Shown piece by piece: positions 42,459 to 50,866 of a stretch of 64,000 nt of DNA. The notes beneath the pieces are model-generated. The model did not search any database and was not told the origin of the DNA. It saw only the letters and a program-made list of their open reading frames with translations. Each line of letters begins with the position of its first letter. Position 1 is the first letter of the stretch. The position numbers and the translations under genes were made by a program. This DNA comes from Deferribacterales bacterium Deferri_01 (GTDB lineage Bacteria; Chrysiogenota; Deferribacteres; Deferribacterales; Geovibrionaceae): contig LUZY01000013.1 of assembly GCA_001603805.1 (NCBI GenBank), positions 722,723-786,722 on the forward strand. The letters are read 5' to 3'.

Positions 42459-43961
42459 ATGAATTCGATAACGTGCCTTTCAATCAAAACCAAGTTCCAC
42501 ATAATGCTTGCTCTTACCATACTGATGTTTACAGTGGTAACTCTTTACCCGTCATACATAACAGCCGCTGTATGCGCTGTCTTTTTCCTGCTGGCGATGT
42601 ATATCCTTTTCAATTCAGTAACTGCCAAGCTCAAAGAAGTCAGCGACAAACTGGCCTACCTGAGCAGCGGTAAAAATGACCTCACTGCAAGAATGCCGGT
42701 TATGAAGCCTGACTGCTCTTGCATGATTACAGACATGTCCCAGTCACTGAACACCTTTCTTGACTTTGTTGACAATGAGTTTGTTGACACACTCTACCGT
42801 ATAGGCGAGGCAGCGGAGAAAACAATGCCTGTCTCCATGGCTGTTATAAAGGTGCGTGAATCTGTTGATGAAAACATGACAATGGCAACACAAGTTGCCG
42901 CCGCAAGTGCACAGATGCGTCTTGCCATAAGCGATATTGCAATGAGCGTAAACGACTCCTCCATGAAAGCGGCACAGAGTGTTGAGATGGCACAGCATGG
43001 AACAAAGGCTATACAGGAATCTAAAGCTTCAATGGAAAGCATAAACGGTATAATAAGCGATCTTGGCGGAGAAGTCTCCAAGCTCACTGAAAATGCCAAT
43101 AAAATCGGCAATGTTATCTCTGTTATCAATGATATATCCGATCAGACAAACCTTCTTGCTCTTAACGCAGCAATTGAAGCAGCCAGAGCAGGTGAAGCAG
43201 GCAGAGGATTTGCCGTTGTCGCCGACGAAGTGCGCAAGCTTGCCGAAAGAACGCAGAACTCTACAAAAGAGATAGAAAACATGGTCAAGGAAATGCAGTC
43301 AAACATCCGCATAGTATCCGAAGGCGCACAGGGAGTTATCGACTCTGTGGCTGTTCAGAAAAGCTTCACTGAAAACGCTTTTGAAAGCTTCCACACAATT
43401 AATGCCGCAGTTGAAGATCTCAACAGCTCAATAGGCAGCATATCCGCCGCAATAGAAGAACAAAGCGCAACAACAGAGGAGATAGCAGGCAGTGTTGAGA
43501 ATGTGGCCCGCGGTTCAGAACACACTAACGAAGTTGTGACAGAGCTGATGTCTGATGCAAATCACCTCACCGGAAGTCTCAACGGCATTGCAGAGAAGTA
43601 CGCCAAGCTCACTTACACCAGCAAAGGCTTCTACTTCGTAACCGCAAAAATAGCCCACATAGCATTTATGAAGCGTATATTTGACTGCTTCCAGAACGGA
43701 ACCACAATCCAGCTTCCGGATCATACCACATGCGGATTCGGAAAATTCTATTTCGGCAAAGGGATGGAACTCTTCGGCAAAGACCCTGACTTTCAGGCTC
43801 TGGCAAAGCCCCACGAAGGTGTTCATAAACTAGGCAATGAAATAATGAGCAGACTTAAGAGTAATAACAAATCAGGAATAGAAGAAGCAATAAACGAACT
43901 TGATAATAATGTCAGAAGCCTTGTGGCAAAACTTGACTTCTTGTCTGAAAAATACAGATAA
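42459..43961 (+). CDS. Methyl-accepting chemotaxis protein with C-terminal zinc-binding CZB domain
   Basis: The 500-residue receptor has two closely spaced N-terminal membrane helices (about 13-29 and 32-52) with almost no periplasmic loop. A HAMP-like region follows, then a signalling hairpin with the tip [20 protein letters not shown]. The C-terminal CZB domain (about 400-500) has His in [10 protein letters not shown], Cys in [12 protein letters not shown] and two His in [10 protein letters not shown], the 3His/1Cys zinc site of this family. Sensing is therefore cytoplasmic; CZB domains are known to respond to zinc or to oxidants such as hypochlorous acid. GGGGAG precedes the ATG. Confidence 0.93.
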   Translation: MNSITCLSIKTKFHIMLALTILMFTVVTLYPSYITAAVCAVFFLLAMYILFNSVTAKLKEVSDKLAYLSSGKNDLTARMPVMKPDCSCMITDMSQSLNTFLDFVDNEFVDTLYRIGEAAEKTMPVSMAVIKVRESVDENMTMATQVAAASAQMRLAISDIAMSVNDSSMKAAQSVEMAQHGTKAIQESKASMESINGIISDLGGEVSKLTENANKIGNVISVINDISDQTNLLALNAAIEAARAGEAGRGFAVVADEVRKLAERTQNSTKEIENMVKEMQSNIRIVSEGAQGVIDSVAVQKSFTENAFESFHTINAAVEDLNSSIGSISAAIEEQSATTEEIAGSVENVARGSEHTNEVVTELMSDANHLTGSLNGIAEKYAKLTYTSKGFYFVTAKIAHIAFMKRIFDCFQNGTTIQLPDHTTCGFGKFYFGKGMELFGKDPDFQALAKPHEGVHKLGNEIMSRLKSNNKSGIEEAINELDNNVRSLVAKLDFLSEKYR

Positions 43962-43970
43962 AGCCTTTGA

Positions 43971-44019
43971 CATCACACCTCTCATTTTCTATAAATAACA
44001 ATAACGGAGGGGTGTGATG
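43971..44019 (+). promoter_or_regulatory. Inverted repeat pairing the chemoreceptor 3' end with the next start codon
   Basis: CATCACACC (43971-43979) is perfectly complementary to GGTGTGATG (44011-44019), which contains the ATG of the following gene and abuts its SD (GGAGG 44006-44010). In mRNA a 9-bp helix with a 31-nt loop could mask that start. Confidence 0.45.
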
Positions 44020-44280
44020 GTCGTTATTTTCCTTGCAGTAACATCTATATACGCATATTACAAAATAGGGAGCTTCCTGCTTATTGCCCTTACCGCCGCT
44101 GTTTTCGTTGTTAACAAGATTGCCCGCTACCGAATGGATCATGACCGCAGAAAAAAACGCCTGCCTTCGGATCAGGTCGCTCCATACGCCACAGACATAA
44201 ATATCATTACATTTCTCATACTGGTGGTCACTTTCGTACACAGCATGTACCGGATGCTCACCTTCGGAGTTCCTGCCTGA
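44017..44280 (+). CDS. Small membrane protein, unrecognised
   Basis: This 87-residue protein starts at ATG 44017, with GGAGG 6 nt upstream. Hydrophobic segments lie at about 2-30 (possibly two short helices) and 59-78. A basic middle region ARYRMDHDRRKKRLPSD is probably cytoplasmic. I recognise no family. It follows the CZB chemoreceptor by 55 bp. The strong SD, composition and placement support a real gene. An in-frame GTG one codon upstream is possible. Confidence 0.6.
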   Translation: MVVIFLAVTSIYAYYKIGSFLLIALTAAVFVVNKIARYRMDHDRRKKRLPSDQVAPYATDINIITFLILVVTFVHSMYRMLTFGVPA

Positions 44281-44367
44281 ATTAGCTTTAAGGTAAATTT
44301 CACTTGCGTATAAATACGCCATGTCTAACTTTATAATTAACAGTAAATTACAAATTGGGAGACATGT

Positions 44368-44982
44368 ATGCACAGAATTCTGTTTATAATACTGATACTA
44401 TCCGTTCTTTTCGGATGCACTTCATACACTGTTAATGTAACCGGATACGGCGGACTGGATAAGTACCCTGCAAAGACATATGACTTTGTGCTTTCACAGG
44501 ACATAAAGACAGATCTTGAAGCTATGGGTTATGTGGCAATGCTTGAGAATCAACTCGCCTGCATAGGATGGGAGAGAAACACCAAGTCACCTGAATATAT
44601 GATTTCACCATCCTTCGGAATTTTAAGAGGCAAGGATGAGGAACCCAGAGCCCGCTTCGGTGTGGGTGTCGGAGCAGGAAGCTTCGGAACGGGACTCTCT
44701 CTCGGAACTTTCCTAGGCACAGGGATAGGTTCTTCCTCAAGGGATGACTTCGTTAAGTTCCTCGATGTAAAGCTTTTTGCCAAGGATAAAACTAATGAGC
44801 AGCCACTCTGGCAGGGAAAAATCTTCATTGAAGACAGTGAAGACAAACTCAGCGAGGTAATGCCCATCCTTGTGAAATACGCTGTGGAAAACTTCGGTAA
44901 ATCCACAGACGGCAGCAAGGAGTTTACTTTCAACGCCACAGGCAAAAGCATGGAAGCCCTCAAGACCTGCCCGGCAGAGTAA
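44368..44982 (+). CDS. Outer-membrane-type lipoprotein, DUF4136-like
   Basis: The 204-residue protein has a lipoprotein signal peptide with lipobox LFGC, lipidated Cys at 17. Residue +2 is Thr, which predicts outer-membrane sorting by the E. coli rule. The mature part has the order tyrosine-rich N-terminus, a helix LEAMGYVAMLENQLACIGW, a glycine-rich stretch GVGVGAGSFGTGLSLGTFLGTG and a beta region. The arrangement resembles DUF4136-type lipoproteins, but that match is from memory and uncertain. A GGGAG SD lies 7-8 nt upstream. Confidence 0.7.
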   Translation: MHRILFIILILSVLFGCTSYTVNVTGYGGLDKYPAKTYDFVLSQDIKTDLEAMGYVAMLENQLACIGWERNTKSPEYMISPSFGILRGKDEEPRARFGVGVGAGSFGTGLSLGTFLGTGIGSSSRDDFVKFLDVKLFAKDKTNEQPLWQGKIFIEDSEDKLSEVMPILVKYAVENFGKSTDGSKEFTFNATGKSMEALKTCPAE

Positions 44983-45006
44983 GAAGTATAATTATATTTC
45001 AACACT

Positions 45007-45041
45007 CAACAGTATTTTCCCATTTTGGGAAAATACTGTTG
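45007..45041 (+). promoter_or_regulatory. Palindromic operator of the higBA promoter
   Basis: A perfect inverted repeat has 16-bp arms (CAACAGTATTTTCCCA at 45007-45022, its complement at 45026-45041) and a 3-bp centre. Its right end overlaps the -35 box of the promoter at 45039-45067. This placement suits autorepression by the HigA antitoxin, as is usual for type II modules. Confidence 0.7.
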
Positions 45042-45067
45042 ACATCCCCAATGCTTCATTATATTTT
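45039..45067 (+). promoter_or_regulatory. Promoter of higBA
   Basis: TTGACA (45039-45044) and TATTTT (45062-45067) are 17 bp apart. The start codon of higB is at 45073, so the predicted transcription start falls at or next to the ATG and the mRNA is likely leaderless. Confidence 0.65.
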
Positions 45068-45072
45068 TATTT

Positions 45073-45366
45073 ATGAGAATAATTGCCCGGAAAACCATAA
45101 TAGACTTCTATACTCTGCATCCAGATAGTAAAAATGCCCTTGAAGCATGGTTTTTTGAAGCAAAACAGGCAAAATGGAACAGCTTCAACTGTATAAAAGA
45201 CAGATACAGAAGTGCAAGCTTGATAGCCGGCAACAGAGTAATTTTTAATATATGCGGCAACAAATACAGGCTTATAGTCAAAATACATTATACTGTTGGG
45301 CTTATCTACATACGCTTTATAGGAACCCACAAAGAGTATGACAAAATTAACGCCGCAGAGGTGTAA
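45073..45366 (+). CDS. higB: HigB-family toxin (RelE-like mRNA interferase)
   Basis: The 97-residue basic protein matches the HigB_toxin family (PF09907-type): MRIIARKTIIDFYTLHPDSK, a tryptophan-containing helix EAWFFEAKQAKWNSF, then VIFNICGNKYRLIVKIHY and the C-terminal YIRFIGTHKEYDKI. Such toxins cut ribosome-bound mRNA. No SD precedes the ATG; the promoter suggests a leaderless message. The antitoxin gene starts immediately after, the toxin-first order typical of higBA. Confidence 0.88.
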   Translation: MRIIARKTIIDFYTLHPDSKNALEAWFFEAKQAKWNSFNCIKDRYRSASLIAGNRVIFNICGNKYRLIVKIHYTVGLIYIRFIGTHKEYDKINAAEV

Positions 45367-45367
45367 G

Positions 45368-45715
45368 ATGAAACCGATAAGAACAGAAGAAGATTACAGC
45401 AACTGCCTGAGAAGAATAGATATTCTTATGGATATGCCTGAAACACAGGAAAATATTGATGAGCTGGAAATCCTCTCCATTCTTACAGAGAAATATGAAC
45501 AAGAGCAGTTCCCCATAAGCACCCCTTCCCCTGTGGAAGCAATAAAATTTCGTATGGAGCAAATGGGGCTTACCAACAGTGATATAGCTCCGTCACTAGG
45601 CGGACACAACAGAGTCAGTGAAGTTTTAAAAGGCAAAAGAAACCTGAGCATCAACATGATAAGGAATCTGCACAAAGATTTTAACATACCTTATGAATCG
45701 CTTATAGAGGTATAG
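45368..45715 (+). CDS. higA: HigA-family antitoxin with helix-turn-helix domain
   Basis: The 115-residue protein (start ATG 45368, SD AGAGG; a GTG-type or ATG start at 45338 within higB is less likely) is acidic at the N-terminus. Its C-terminal HTH region (about 55-110) reads IKFRMEQMGLTNSDIAPSLG then VSEVLKGKRNLSINMIRNL. It should neutralise HigB and bind the palindrome at 45007-45041. The long acidic N-terminal part (about 50 residues before the HTH) is typical of the HigA group paired with PF09907-type toxins. Confidence 0.87.
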   Translation: MKPIRTEEDYSNCLRRIDILMDMPETQENIDELEILSILTEKYEQEQFPISTPSPVEAIKFRMEQMGLTNSDIAPSLGGHNRVSEVLKGKRNLSINMIRNLHKDFNIPYESLIEV

Positions 45716-45753
45716 CAGAAGAAAATCATAAAGACAGGCAAATACTTATAATA

Positions 45754-45785
45754 CAAAAAAAGCCCCTCTAAGAGGGGCTTTTTTA
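45754..45785. terminator. Bidirectional terminator between higA and glyQ
   Basis: Stem AAGCCCCTC/GAGGGGCTT with a 3-nt loop is flanked by A7 on the left and T6 on the right, so it works in both directions for the convergent higA and glyQ transcripts. Confidence 0.9.
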
Positions 45786-45788
45786 TTT

Positions 45789-46661
45789 CTATTTCTCTTT
45801 CAGCCTCGGAAAACCCATACTCTCACGCATGGCGAGGTAGCTTTCAGCGCAGAGTTTCGCAAGGTTGCGGACTCTGCCTATGTAGCCGGTTCTCTCCGTT
45901 ACACTTATTGCGTTGCGTGCATCAAGCAAGTTGAATGTATGCGAGCATTTAAGGCAGTAGTCATAAGCCGGAAGCGGCAGACCTGACTCAACTATTCTTA
46001 TGCACTCTTTCTCGTACATCTCGAAAAGTTTGAACAGCATGTCCGTATCCGCAACCTCAAAGTTGTGCCTTGAATACTGAACCTCATTATTATGATAAAC
46101 TTCGCCGTATGTTACATCTTTATTCCACTTAAGGTCATAGACGGATTCCACGCCCTGAAGGTACATAATCATCCTTTCCAGACCGTAGGTGATCTCACCG
46201 GAAACAGGTTTGAGGTCGATACCCCCCGCCTGCTGAAAATAGGTGAACTGCGTAATTTCCATACCGTCCAGCCATACTTCCCATCCAAGTCCCCATGCGC
46301 CGAGGGTGGGAGATTCCCAGTCATCCTCAACAAAACGGATATCATGCTCCTCCGCTTTAATACCCAGATTACGCAGACTATCCAGATAAAGCTCCTGAAT
46401 ATTATCAGGTGAAGGTTTAAGAAGAACCTGAAACTGATAATAATGCTGAAGCCTGTTGGGGTTTTCACCGTATCGTCCGTCTGTGGGACGGCGGCTGGGC
46501 TCAACATAGGCAACTTTCCACGGTTCGGGTCCGAGGCAGTAAAGGAAGGTGGCGGGGTTGAATGTGCCCGCACCAACTTCAATATCATAGGGCTGGTAAA
46601 GCACACAGCCGTTATCACGCCAGAATTGCTGAAGGCTTAAGATTGCATCCTGAAAATACAT
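45789..46661 (-). CDS. glyQ: Glycyl-tRNA synthetase alpha subunit
   Basis: The 290-residue class II synthetase subunit starts at ATG 46661, where AAGGAGG precedes it. It reads [14 protein letters not shown], then [25 protein letters not shown] and [20 protein letters not shown] (motif 2 region). GlyQ binds ATP and glycine; GlyS, the tRNA-binding subunit, is required for activity but is not the next gene. A terminator follows the stop directly. It is the last gene of the arg operon, 10 bp after argG. Confidence 0.95.
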   Translation of the reverse strand: MYFQDAILSLQQFWRDNGCVLYQPYDIEVGAGTFNPATFLYCLGPEPWKVAYVEPSRRPTDGRYGENPNRLQHYYQFQVLLKPSPDNIQELYLDSLRNLGIKAEEHDIRFVEDDWESPTLGAWGLGWEVWLDGMEITQFTYFQQAGGIDLKPVSGEITYGLERMIMYLQGVESVYDLKWNKDVTYGEVYHNNEVQYSRHNFEVADTDMLFKLFEMYEKECIRIVESGLPLPAYDYCLKCSHTFNLLDARNAISVTERTGYIGRVRNLAKLCAESYLAMRESMGFPRLKEK

Positions 46662-46671
46662 CCGCACCTCC

Positions 46672-47883
46672 TTACTTTTTCGCTCTTGCGGCGTGAGCCT
46701 TAAGAGGAAGAGCGTGGAGCTTGATAAAGCCCACTGCATCTGTCTGGTCGTATGCACCTTTATCATCATCCATAGAAACAACCATCATGTTGTACATGGA
46801 GTATTTTGACTCTCTGCCGATGCAGATTACGTTGCCTTTATAAAGCTCAAGACGGACAGTACCTGTAACGTATTCCTGAGATTTTTCAAGGAGCGCCTTA
46901 AGGCATTCCATTTCGCTTGAGAACCAGTAGCCGTTGTAAACAAGGCTTGCGAAACGGGGCATGAGTGTTTCCTTAAGGTTAATTACAGAACCGTCAAGGG
47001 TAAGCGCTTCAAGGTCTCTGTGGGCAGCCATGAGTATTGTTCCGCCGGGAGTTTCATAAACGCCTCTGGATTTCATTCCCACATATCTGCTTTCGACCAT
47101 GTCAACACGTCCGATGCCGTGTTTGCCGCCGAGTTTGTTAAGTTCAACAAGCATATTTGCAGGGCTGAGTGTTTTACCGTTAAGTTTAACTGCCTCACCT
47201 TTTTCAAATTCAAGTTCGATTACTTCTGCCTGATCAGGTGCGTCTTTAGGATCAACGGAATATTCAAACATTTCCTTAGGAGGTCTGTTAGCCGGATCTT
47301 CAAGGACGCCCGCCTCAAAGCTTATGTGCATAAGGTTATCATCACTGCTCCACGGCTGGCTTTTTGTTGCCTTTACAGGGATGCCGTGTTCCTGAGCAAA
47401 GTCCATAGCTTCCTGACGTCCTTTTATTTTGTTGAAGAATTCGGGGATTCTCCAGGGAACTATTGTAGTAAGAGAAGGATCAAGAGCGGCAGCAGCGAGT
47501 TCAAAGCGAACCTGATCGTTTCCTTTGCCTGTTGCGCCGTGAGCAAGAAATTTAGCACCTGTTTTCTGAGCGACTTCAACCATACCTTTTGCGATTAGGG
47601 GTCTGGCAAGCGATGTGCCGAGAAGGTAGCGTCCTTCGTACAGAGCGTTGAATTTTATTGATGTGTACACATAATCTTTAACAAATTCTTCTTTGAGATC
47701 AAGGCAGTGGAAATCCACAGCACCTGAGTTGAGGGCTTTTTCCTTAATAGGGGCAACATCGTCTATCTGACCGAGATCCGCAACATATGCAACCACGTCA
47801 TAGCCTTTCAGCTGAAGCCATTTAAGAATTACAGAAGTGTCCAGACCGCCGGAATAGGCAAGAACTATTTTGTCTCTGCTCAT
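46672..47883 (-). CDS. argG: Argininosuccinate synthase
   Basis: The 403-residue enzyme condenses citrulline and aspartate with ATP. The PP-loop is [17 protein letters not shown] near the N-terminus; other family blocks are [33 protein letters not shown] and [18 protein letters not shown]. It lies between argF and glyQ; argH is not present in the window. Confidence 0.97.
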   Translation of the reverse strand: MSRDKIVLAYSGGLDTSVILKWLQLKGYDVVAYVADLGQIDDVAPIKEKALNSGAVDFHCLDLKEEFVKDYVYTSIKFNALYEGRYLLGTSLARPLIAKGMVEVAQKTGAKFLAHGATGKGNDQVRFELAAAALDPSLTTIVPWRIPEFFNKIKGRQEAMDFAQEHGIPVKATKSQPWSSDDNLMHISFEAGVLEDPANRPPKEMFEYSVDPKDAPDQAEVIELEFEKGEAVKLNGKTLSPANMLVELNKLGGKHGIGRVDMVESRYVGMKSRGVYETPGGTILMAAHRDLEALTLDGSVINLKETLMPRFASLVYNGYWFSSEMECLKALLEKSQEYVTGTVRLELYKGNVICIGRESKYSMYNMMVVSMDDDKGAYDQTDAVGFIKLHALPLKAHAARAKK

Positions 47884-47915
47884 GTTATTATCCTCCGCAA
47901 GAGTATGCGTTTAAA

Positions 47916-48842
47916 TTATTTATTACCGCCCATAAGTTCAACCATTACGGCCTTCTGGGCATGAAGTCTGTTTTCTGCCTCATCAAACACAACGGAAACC
48001 TCAGACTCGAATACATCCTCCGTTACCTCCTCCCCCAGATGAGCGGGAAGGCAGTGCATGAAATAGGTTTTCCTGCCGGTGGCTTTCATAAGCTTTTCAT
48101 TCACCTGATAAGGAGCAAAAATACTTTTGCGCCCTTCAAGCTGATCTTCCTCGCCCATGCTCGCCCACACATCAGTATAGATCACATCTGCGCCTTTTAC
48201 CGCTTCAAAAGGGTCACGCAGAGTTTCTATCTTCGCTCCGGTGGATTCGGCAACTTTTTTCGCCCCTTCCACAGCCGCAGGAAGACATTCATAGCCTTCG
48301 GGAGTTGCAACGGAAAAATCTATCCCGAATTTTGCCGCTCCGTAAAGCCATGAGTTCGCCATGTTGTTCCCGTCACCAATATATGCGACCTTAACCTTGT
48401 AAGTGCCGAATATTTCATAGATTGTCATAACATCCGCAAGCACCTGACAAGGATGGAAGTCATCCGTAAGTCCGTTGATGACAGGAACAGACGCATATTT
48501 TGCCAAATCTGTAAGCTTAGAGTGTTCAAAGGTGCGGATCATTATTCCGTCAACATAACGGGACAGGTTGCGTGCGGTATCCTTTATGCTTTCCCCACGC
48601 CCGATCTGTATATCATTACGGCTTAAAAAGAGGGGGTATCCGCCAAGCTCGTACATCCCCACTTCAAAGGAAACACGTGTACGGGTTGAGGATTTTTCAA
48701 AAATCAGGGCAATTTTTTTACCTTCAAGAAGGTAGTGTTTTTTGCCCTCTTTCCTCTCTTTTTTCAGCTGTATAGCATTGTCTACAAGTCTTTTAAGGTC
48801 TTCAGAACTCCAGTCCCTAAGGGTAAGAAAGTCTCTTTTCAA
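47916..48842 (-). CDS. argF: Ornithine carbamoyltransferase
   Basis: The 308-residue enzyme makes citrulline. The carbamoyl phosphate motif is FEKSSTRTRVSFEVG, with DDFHPCQVLAD and the ornithine/carbamoyl phosphate loop MHCLPAHLGEEV. The GDGNNMANSW segment is typical of OTCases. The start overlaps argD by 4 bp. Confidence 0.96.
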   Translation of the reverse strand: MKRDFLTLRDWSSEDLKRLVDNAIQLKKERKEGKKHYLLEGKKIALIFEKSSTRTRVSFEVGMYELGGYPLFLSRNDIQIGRGESIKDTARNLSRYVDGIMIRTFEHSKLTDLAKYASVPVINGLTDDFHPCQVLADVMTIYEIFGTYKVKVAYIGDGNNMANSWLYGAAKFGIDFSVATPEGYECLPAAVEGAKKVAESTGAKIETLRDPFEAVKGADVIYTDVWASMGEEDQLEGRKSIFAPYQVNEKLMKATGRKTYFMHCLPAHLGEEVTEDVFESEVSVVFDEAENRLHAQKAVMVELMGGNK

Positions 48843-50002
48843 AATCTACCTCCCGCAAGGACTTTTTCAATAATCGCAAGACCCTTGTCAAGATTTTCTC
48901 TGTCTATATTTATTGAGGGGTAAATCCTCACCGTTTCATGCCCTGCAGGGATGACAAGCAGCCCTTCTGCAAGGCAGGCTTTCACAAAATCCGCTGATCT
49001 TTCATGGAACTGAACACCAATCATCAACCCGGTTCCACGAACTTCCACAACTTTATCGCCAAAAATTGATTTGAGCCTTTCCTTAAAGTAAGCGCCTTTT
49101 TCACGCACACTTTCCAGAAAGCCGTCAGCGGTTAGCACATCAAGCACGGCGTTTCCTGCGGCGCACGCAAGGTAGTTTCCTCCGAATGTTGTTCCGTGAG
49201 TTCCGGGAACAAGGTAATCTGCATACTCAGCCTTCGCAATGACAGCGCCTATAGGTACACCATTGCCCAGAGCCTTAGCAGTGGTGAGGATATCCGGTGC
49301 TACCCCGAAGTGTTCATATCCGAAGATATGCCCCATCCTGCCCATGGCAGTCTGGATTTCATCATAGATAAGCAGAATCCCTTTTTTGTCGCAGTATGAG
49401 CGGAGGCGTTCGAGATAACCCTTCTCAATGGGGCAGACGCCCCCCTCACCCTGAACAAGTTCAAGGATAACAGCAACAACATCACCCTTTGCGCATACCT
49501 TATCCACTGCATCAAAATCGTTGTACGGAACATGGACAAACCAGTCCGCTACAGGCTCAAAGCCTTTATGTATCTTCTCCTGCCCTGTAGCGGAGAGAGT
49601 AGCGAAGGTTCTGCCGTGAAACGAATTTTTCATCGAGATCACTTTATAGCGTAAACCGTCGTGTTTTTTGTTTCCATATATTCTGGCAATCTTCAAAGCA
49701 GCTTCATTAGCTTCAGCTCCGGAATTGCAGAAAAATACCTTGCCGCCGAAGGAAAGTTCACTGAGCCGCCTGCCCAGTTCTTCCTGTACGGGGTTTCGGT
49801 AGAGGTTGGAAGTGTGTATAAGGGTCTGCGCCTGTCGTGTCACGGCTTCCGTAACAGCAGGATTGCAGTGACCAAGGCTCACAACGCTGATTCCGCATCC
49901 GAAATCAAGATACTCTCTTCCTGCTTCATCATAGAGAAAGCAGCCGTTCCCTCTCACGAACGCAACATCATAACGTCCGTAATTTCCAACCAAACTTGAC
50001 AT
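48839..50002 (-). CDS. argD: Acetylornithine aminotransferase
   Basis: The 387-residue class III PLP aminotransferase (start ATG 50002 with GGAGG 5 nt upstream) has the cofactor-binding FFCNSGAEANEAALKIAR, IYDEIQTAMGRMG and the PLP lysine in TTAKALGNGVPIGA. It converts N-acetylglutamate semialdehyde to acetylornithine, and may also serve lysine synthesis as in E. coli. It is the first gene of argD-argF-argG-glyQ. No arginine-repressor box was recognised upstream. Confidence 0.94.
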   Translation of the reverse strand: MSSLVGNYGRYDVAFVRGNGCFLYDEAGREYLDFGCGISVVSLGHCNPAVTEAVTRQAQTLIHTSNLYRNPVQEELGRRLSELSFGGKVFFCNSGAEANEAALKIARIYGNKKHDGLRYKVISMKNSFHGRTFATLSATGQEKIHKGFEPVADWFVHVPYNDFDAVDKVCAKGDVVAVILELVQGEGGVCPIEKGYLERLRSYCDKKGILLIYDEIQTAMGRMGHIFGYEHFGVAPDILTTAKALGNGVPIGAVIAKAEYADYLVPGTHGTTFGGNYLACAAGNAVLDVLTADGFLESVREKGAYFKERLKSIFGDKVVEVRGTGLMIGVQFHERSADFVKACLAEGLLVIPAGHETVRIYPSINIDRENLDKGLAIIEKVLAGGRF

Positions 50003-50148
50003 TTCTACCTCCATAGCCGGTGAAAAACATGCTCCTGTCGGTTTGCCGCCTACAGCCCTTATGCCATACGGAAAATTTAAAACCGTAAAGCCAAAAAGGA
50101 AATATTAATAAAAGCATATTTCATGGATTTCTTCAAGAAAATGATGTG

Positions 50149-50703
50149 TTAAACGGATTTTTCGCCGAAGACTGCCGCCTCAAAGCGGTAAAGATCTATT
50201 TTATCAGTTTTCCATGCGTCATAAGGCAGCCCTGCCTTAGCGCATGTATGAGATATAAATTCATACTTATCCCACCCGTACTCAGTTGCCACCTGCGGAA
50301 GAAGTACGCCCCGGTTAAAGCCTTTCACAACGTAAAGTCCGTCTCGGCCCACCTCTGCCTCTTCAACTGATTTTATGGGAATCATCGGTGAAAGCACTGA
50401 TATTTCAAACTCAAGAGAATCAAACTCGCCTGCTGAAACAGAAGGAAAGCGAGGATCCTGCAAAGCTGCCTGAACAGCCATATCCGCAACGTTTTTTACG
50501 ATGTTCACATCACTGCGGAAGTTGCCTATACATCCTCTAAGCACTCCATTCATATGGAGCGTAACAAAACAGCCGCTTTTAAAATTAAGCCCCTCCGGCA
50601 GGGGCGGAATAATAAACGGGCTGTTATCCAGAGAGGATTTAACAGCATTTCTTGCTGTTTCCAGAAGAAAATTCATCTCTTCCCTGTTTATATCAAAGCT
50701 CAT
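50149..50703 (-). CDS. AMMECR1 family protein (AmmeMemoRadiSam system protein A)
   Basis: The 184-residue protein starts at ATG 50703 with GGAGG upstream. It has the AMMECR1 signature LRGCIGNF, the later ALQDPRFPSVSAGEFDSLEFEISVLSP, and VGRDGLYVVKGFNRGVLLPQVA. AMMECR1 proteins often occur with a MEMO-type protein and a radical SAM enzyme; neither partner is in the window. The biochemical function is unknown. Confidence 0.9.
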   Translation of the reverse strand: MSFDINREEMNFLLETARNAVKSSLDNSPFIIPPLPEGLNFKSGCFVTLHMNGVLRGCIGNFRSDVNIVKNVADMAVQAALQDPRFPSVSAGEFDSLEFEISVLSPMIPIKSVEEAEVGRDGLYVVKGFNRGVLLPQVATEYGWDKYEFISHTCAKAGLPYDAWKTDKIDLYRFEAAVFGEKSV

Positions 50704-50769
50704 ACAGCCTCCTGTATAACTAAAGTATAGACCCCGCAAATAAAAAATAAAAATAAATTACATGAACAT

Positions 50770-50797
50770 TTGAAATCCTGCGGACAAAGTATATGAT
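50770..50797 (+). promoter_or_regulatory. Sigma-70-type promoter for the chemoreceptor at 50867
   Basis: TTGAAA (50770-50775) and TATGAT (50792-50797) are 16 bp apart, about 70 bp before the start codon. Confidence 0.55.
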
Positions 50798-50866
50798 TAC
50801 TTATACACACAAATCGATACGTCTGCCGCTATCATGACAGAAGCAATATTAAGGCAGGGAGAAAAC

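Noticed and set aside
43912-44373. A 153-codon minus-strand ORF opposite the small membrane gene
   Set aside because: It lies antisense to the chemoreceptor 3' end and the small plus-strand gene, which has a strong SD; the minus ORF has no SD and no recognisable domain.
46662-46781. Longer glyQ N-terminus (40 extra residues)
   Set aside because: The extension would overlap argG in another frame, whereas ATG 46661 has a perfect AAGGAGG Shine-Dalgarno and the usual GlyQ N-terminus.
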